From Bacteroides sp. (GTDB lineage Bacteria; Bacteroidota; Bacteroidia; Bacteroidales; Bacteroidaceae): a stretch of 9,785 nucleotides of DNA. The DNA is taken from NCBI GenBank assembly GCA_019412865.1, contig DXOJ01000063.1, positions 1-9,785 of the forward strand, read 5' to 3'. Shown one piece after another: positions 6,830 through 9,785 of this stretch (position 1 is its first letter; each line of letters starts with the position of its first letter). A program made the translations under genes and the position numbers. The notes below the pieces were generated by a model. The model worked only from the letters and a program-made list of their open reading frames with translations. It was not told the origin of the DNA and did not search any database.

Positions 6830-8461
6830 ATGATAGATATGATAGTAAAAAAGAAATATATTCAATTAGTCCTGTTTGTATTGCTTTTCTCTTTGGGGGC
6901 TTGCAATAGTGATGAAATGTCGGATATTAACGATACAACAGAAGTACAGGAGCAAATGGTTTTGAAACTAAGTGTGCAACAAGAGTCTGTTGTGTATACG
7001 CGGGGAACAGGTACCCCTGCCGATGAAGCAAAGGTTGAAAGTATGGATTTTCTGATATTCAATCATGACGGAAAAATTGTTTATCATCAGCATCCTGTAT
7101 TGGAATGGACTGGAAATGAATATAAGACGACAGTAAACATTCCTTCGGCGACAGGAGAGCATACATTGTATCTGATAGCTAATTATCCGATGGAAGCAGG
7201 GACAATACATACTTTACAGGACTTGGAAAGCAGGATATGCACAAGTACGAAAGCACTTGTAAAACCACCCTTTGTAATGGCTACCAGGCGCATAACTCTT
7301 TCATCACTCAACATGATAGCTATTCGTAATGCGATGGAAAGTGACGGTAGCAATGGTTTCAGTTTAAAACGGAATGTTGCGAAATTCAGTGTGGGAGTGG
7401 CAGACAACAATTTTGAATTGATTTCAATAAATTGGTTGGGTTGTCCTGTGTCAGCCTCTGTATTGGCAGACGTGGATTATACCAGTCCGTCCACTTTGTC
7501 CGTCAGTAGCCTTGCTCCTTCGTCAAATCCTATTTATCTGTATCAGATTCGGAAAATGGGTTTGGATGCGCATAAAGGATTTCACATCGTTGTACATGGA
7601 AAATATACGGCAGCGGATGGGACAGAAAAGGAAGGATACTATAAACTCCGTCTATGTATAATAGATGATGCTACAGGAGAAAAAGTTCCGTTGACTTCAA
7701 TTGTAGGCAATGATTACTATAAACTGAATATCCGGAGTGTTACGGGATTTGGCGCTAATTCATTCGAGAATGCAGAAAAGAATGGATTTACTAATGATAT
7801 GGAAGCATTCATGTTATTAGAGTATAATGGTACACATGATTATCAAGAGAATTATTTGCAGAATGGTTATCAGATGGGATTTGAAAATTCCCGTTGGATT
7901 ATATACAGTAATGAAACCTTGAATTCTTTTGTGTTAGGTCATTTCTACCGGTGCATCCGGGATGAATCATTGGAAGGTTACACCATGTTTGATCCGGATT
8001 ATCCTAATCTTCAGCGTGGATTGATAACGGTGAAAGCAAATGGGACAGAAATAACGGGGGAAACAGTTTGTAATGATACTCCTGATAATCCCGTCGAGAT
8101 GGACTTGTGTTTCACGGAATCGAGTGAAGTTGCAGGTACGGAATACTCTTTTACGAGTATTATCCAATATGGTGTTCTACAAAAAACGGTAACTGTTGAA
8201 CGTCATTCCTCTATCGGTCGGTCATATACAGTGCTTCCTATGTTATATACGAATTACGGGGAAGTGTTCGATTCATGTGATTGGATCGGGATAGCTGAAC
8301 AACGGCACGAAGGTGCTATTACTTATCCGCAGTTAGACTCTGCTAATGATTACATTTTTGTCCATGTAAAGGAAAATGGCACAGGCAATGCACGTGAAGG
8401 AAAGGTGCGTCTGTTTGGTAGGAATGGATATTTTGAACTTCGGATACGTCAGGAAGGATAA
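6830..8461 (+). CDS. fimbrillin-like lipoprotein with C-terminal BACON-like domain, candidate accessory or tip subunit
   Basis: This 543-residue protein has a lipoprotein signal, VLLFSLGAC, with C25 lipidated. VVYTRGTGTP gives a candidate processing site after R58, placed as in the major subunit. The fimbrillin core continues with VESMDFLIFNHDG, SLKRNVAKFS (R181, K185) and DYYKLNIRSVTGFG (295-308). A beta-rich extension of about 235 residues follows. Its last 60 residues (CDWIGIAEQ, then VKENGTGNAREGKV, then FELRIRQEG) fit the BACON Ig-like pattern. BACON domains are common in surface proteins of Bacteroides and are often linked to carbohydrate or mucin contact. Seven cysteines follow the lipid cysteine. 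The ATG at 6830 is preferred. An earlier in-frame ATG at 6791 lies inside the previous gene and adds a non-signal N-terminus; an ATG at 6839 (M4) is equally plausible. The role as an accessory subunit is inferred from the core motifs and operon position. Confidence 0.8.
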   Translation: MIDMIVKKKYIQLVLFVLLFSLGACNSDEMSDINDTTEVQEQMVLKLSVQQESVVYTRGTGTPADEAKVESMDFLIFNHDGKIVYHQHPVLEWTGNEYKTTVNIPSATGEHTLYLIANYPMEAGTIHTLQDLESRICTSTKALVKPPFVMATRRITLSSLNMIAIRNAMESDGSNGFSLKRNVAKFSVGVADNNFELISINWLGCPVSASVLADVDYTSPSTLSVSSLAPSSNPIYLYQIRKMGLDAHKGFHIVVHGKYTAADGTEKEGYYKLRLCIIDDATGEKVPLTSIVGNDYYKLNIRSVTGFGANSFENAEKNGFTNDMEAFMLLEYNGTHDYQENYLQNGYQMGFENSRWIIYSNETLNSFVLGHFYRCIRDESLEGYTMFDPDYPNLQRGLITVKANGTEITGETVCNDTPDNPVEMDLCFTESSEVAGTEYSFTSIIQYGVLQKTVTVERHSSIGRSYTVLPMLYTNYGEVFDSCDWIGIAEQRHEGAITYPQLDSANDYIFVHVKENGTGNAREGKVRLFGRNGYFELRIRQEG

Positions 8462-8481
8462 TTCAAATAGTGTTAAGAGTG

Positions 8482-8488
8482 AAAGGAG
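8482..8488 (+). promoter_or_regulatory. strong Shine-Dalgarno sequence AAAGGAG deciding the start of the small gene
   Basis: AAAGGAG lies 8 bases before the ATG at 8497 and only 2 bases before the ATG at 8491, favouring 8497. The other genes in the window have no comparable purine-rich site, which is normal for Bacteroides. This makes the small gene unusual and supports it being translated. Confidence 0.6.
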
Positions 8489-8496
8489 ATATGAGG

Positions 8497-8823
8497 ATGA
8501 ATATATTAAACGATATTTTGGAAAAAGAAGGTGATAATCGAGGCTCTGTTTATTTGTATTGTCTAGAGGATTCATGGAAAGCATTCGGATATTCTGCTTT
8601 TTATCTGTCTTTACTTTATCCGGGGATGAAAATCGTGAAATATGATAATCCGGATATTATATGCTTTTTTGTGTGTATATCGGATGACTGTCTGATGGAA
8701 ATATTCGAGATGAGCCGGATATATGTCGGGAATGAATGTATAGAGATGAAAGTGCCGGAAAGGATTTGCGGTGGAGAAAACGAGTATGTCAAATGGTGTA
8801 ATGAATTGTGCTTGAACTTGTAG
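8497..8823 (+). CDS. small cysteine-rich cytoplasmic protein, unknown function
   Basis: This 108-residue protein is not confidently recognised. It has no signal peptide or clear membrane helix, so it is probably cytoplasmic, unlike every other product here. Eight cysteines (22, 56, 60, 65, 81, 91, 101, 105) are a high share for its length. The early segment GSVYLYCLEDSWKAFGYSAFYLS reminds me of a pattern (strand, WKA, then SA plus aromatic) in small uncharacterised Bacteroidales proteins; that is weak memory, not a family call. The ATG at 8497 was chosen for its spacing from AAAGGAG; a GTG at 8470 and an ATG at 8491 are in frame. It lies 35 bases after the accessory subunit gene and 4 bases before the thioredoxin-like gene, so it is probably co-transcribed with both. 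It could be a regulator, a metal-binding protein or a partner of the next gene; nothing in the sequence decides this. Confidence 0.7.
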   Translation: MNILNDILEKEGDNRGSVYLYCLEDSWKAFGYSAFYLSLLYPGMKIVKYDNPDIICFFVCISDDCLMEIFEMSRIYVGNECIEMKVPERICGGENEYVKWCNELCLNL

Positions 8824-8827
8824 AATT

Positions 8828-9784
8828 ATGAATAAACGAAGATTAAGATTATTACACCTTTTAAGATTGGTAATCCATCAGAAATATATAAGACTTCTTT
8901 ATATTACTTTAGGCGTGTTTTTACTTTTATGTACTTGTTCTGCCAATTCTGGTGAATCAAATGCTATGGCAAAGCAACAAAAAGACAGCATACTGATAGA
9001 GCGCTTTTGGGATACGTATGATTTTACAGATACTATCCGGTTAAGCAGCTCTGCCACTACAGAAAGGATGTTGGTGGATTATCTTTCTCAATTGTCGGAA
9101 CTGACAGAGGAAAGGGCTTGTGAAAATATCAGGAGATTGGTGTTGAAGACTAAAGTTAATAAGGTGGTAAACCGTTGGTTTCTACAACGGTTGGAGCATC
9201 ATCTATATGAACCTGATTCGTCACTACGGAATGATAGTTATTATATTTCAGTATTGGAGGAAGCATTAACATCCGGACATTTAGATGGAATGATGCGTAT
9301 ACGTCCTTTGTATCAATTGAAAATGCTTAAAAAGAACCGGATAGGGATAAAAGCTGCTGATTTTACTTTCATTCTTTCTACGGGAGAACTTCAGAATTTA
9401 TGGGATATTTCCGCTAAATATACATTATTACTGTTTTATGATCCGGACTGTATTTATTGTCGGCAATCAATGATGGAACTGTCTGAATCATCGATAATAA
9501 ATTCCTTCTTGCAACATAGTGGATTATCCCTATCGCAACTTGCTCTTGTTACGATTTGTATGGAAGGTGAAATAGATATGTGGAAAGAATATCAGCAGTC
9601 TCTTCCTTCTGTGTGGATAAACGGTTATGATGTCAGGAAGGTGTTGACTGAAAAAGAACTATATTTCTTACGTTCTCTTCCCTCGATATATTTGTTGGGA
9701 GAGGACAAGCAAGTATTATTGAAAGAACCCTCTTCTATAAGTGAAGTTACCAGTTATTTATTAAATAAGTATGATGATATATAA
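8828..9784 (+). CDS. DUF5106/thioredoxin-like lipoprotein, predicted thiol-disulfide oxidoreductase
   Basis: This 318-residue exported protein has a long basic n-region, a hydrophobic stretch (LLYITLGVFLLLCTC) and a relaxed lipobox with C35 or C37 as lipid site. Residues of about 55-175 fit DUF5106: RFWDTYDFTD, MLVDYLSQLSEL, LYEPDSSLRNDSYYISVLEEAL and LYQLKMLKKNRIGIKAADF. Residues of about 178-315 form a thioredoxin-like domain with YTLLLFYDPDCIYCRQ (active-site pair C208-x-x-C211) and a probable cis-proline in SLPSIYLL (P285). Such proteins are usually envelope oxidoreductases related to TlpA. Here it could maintain disulfides in the anchor and tip subunits, which carry 6 to 9 non-lipid cysteines, but that link is inference from location. 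It follows the small gene by 4 bases. Its stop codon ends one base before the window does, so any terminator lies outside. Confidence 0.87.
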   Translation: MNKRRLRLLHLLRLVIHQKYIRLLYITLGVFLLLCTCSANSGESNAMAKQQKDSILIERFWDTYDFTDTIRLSSSATTERMLVDYLSQLSELTEERACENIRRLVLKTKVNKVVNRWFLQRLEHHLYEPDSSLRNDSYYISVLEEALTSGHLDGMMRIRPLYQLKMLKKNRIGIKAADFTFILSTGELQNLWDISAKYTLLLFYDPDCIYCRQSMMELSESSIINSFLQHSGLSLSQLALVTICMEGEIDMWKEYQQSLPSVWINGYDVRKVLTEKELYFLRSLPSIYLLGEDKQVLLKEPSSISEVTSYLLNKYDDI

Positions 9785-9785
9785 T

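Noticed and set aside
8333..8584. Antisense open frame across the junction of the BACON-tipped gene and the small gene
   Set aside because: It has no recognisable features, and both flanking + strand genes account for the sequence.

Overview
The window looks like one co-directional gene cluster from a gut-type Bacteroidales genome (Bacteroides or a close relative). The evidence is a set of protein families largely confined to that order, AT-rich spacers with almost no Shine-Dalgarno sequences, many lipoproteins, and DUF5106/thioredoxin and BACON-like modules. All eight genes lie on the + strand. It reads as a type V (FimA/Mfa1-class) fimbria locus.

Layout. Bases 1-144 are a non-coding leader with a weak promoter candidate and a perfect 15-bp inverted repeat. 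A DUF3575 outer-membrane-type protein (145-738) overlaps by one base a DUF3868 protein with an OmpA-like C-terminal domain (738-1910). Then come the major fimbrillin lipoprotein (1954-3711), a spacer with a perfect 16-bp hairpin (3753-3790), the FimB/Mfa2-type anchor lipoprotein (3818-4816), and two large fimbrillin-like lipoproteins, probably accessory or tip subunits. The first (4839-6824) ends in a FISUMP/DUF1566-like, C-type-lectin-like domain. The second (6830-8461) ends in a BACON-like Ig domain. The 3' end holds a small cysteine-rich cytoplasmic protein of unknown function (8497-8823) and a DUF5106/thioredoxin-like lipoprotein (8828-9784). Spacing after the anchor is short (22, 5, 35 and 4 bases), so these genes are probably co-transcribed.

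How the genes work together (partly inference). In the known type V pathway, pilins are exported as lipoproteins, reach the outer membrane, are cut after an arginine in the N-terminal region, and polymerise by strand exchange. The anchor stays lipid-bound at the base. Here the major subunit and the BACON-tipped subunit carry a candidate arginine site (R62 and R58). The anchor lacks a comparable site, as expected, and so, unexpectedly, does the lectin-tipped subunit. The DUF3575 and DUF3868/OmpA pair may be the envelope platform for assembly. The hairpin after the major subunit could set the pilin-to-anchor ratio. The thioredoxin-like lipoprotein could manage disulfides in the cysteine-rich anchor and tip proteins. 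No recombinase, invertible promoter, insertion sequence, CRISPR array, tRNA or rRNA was recognised.
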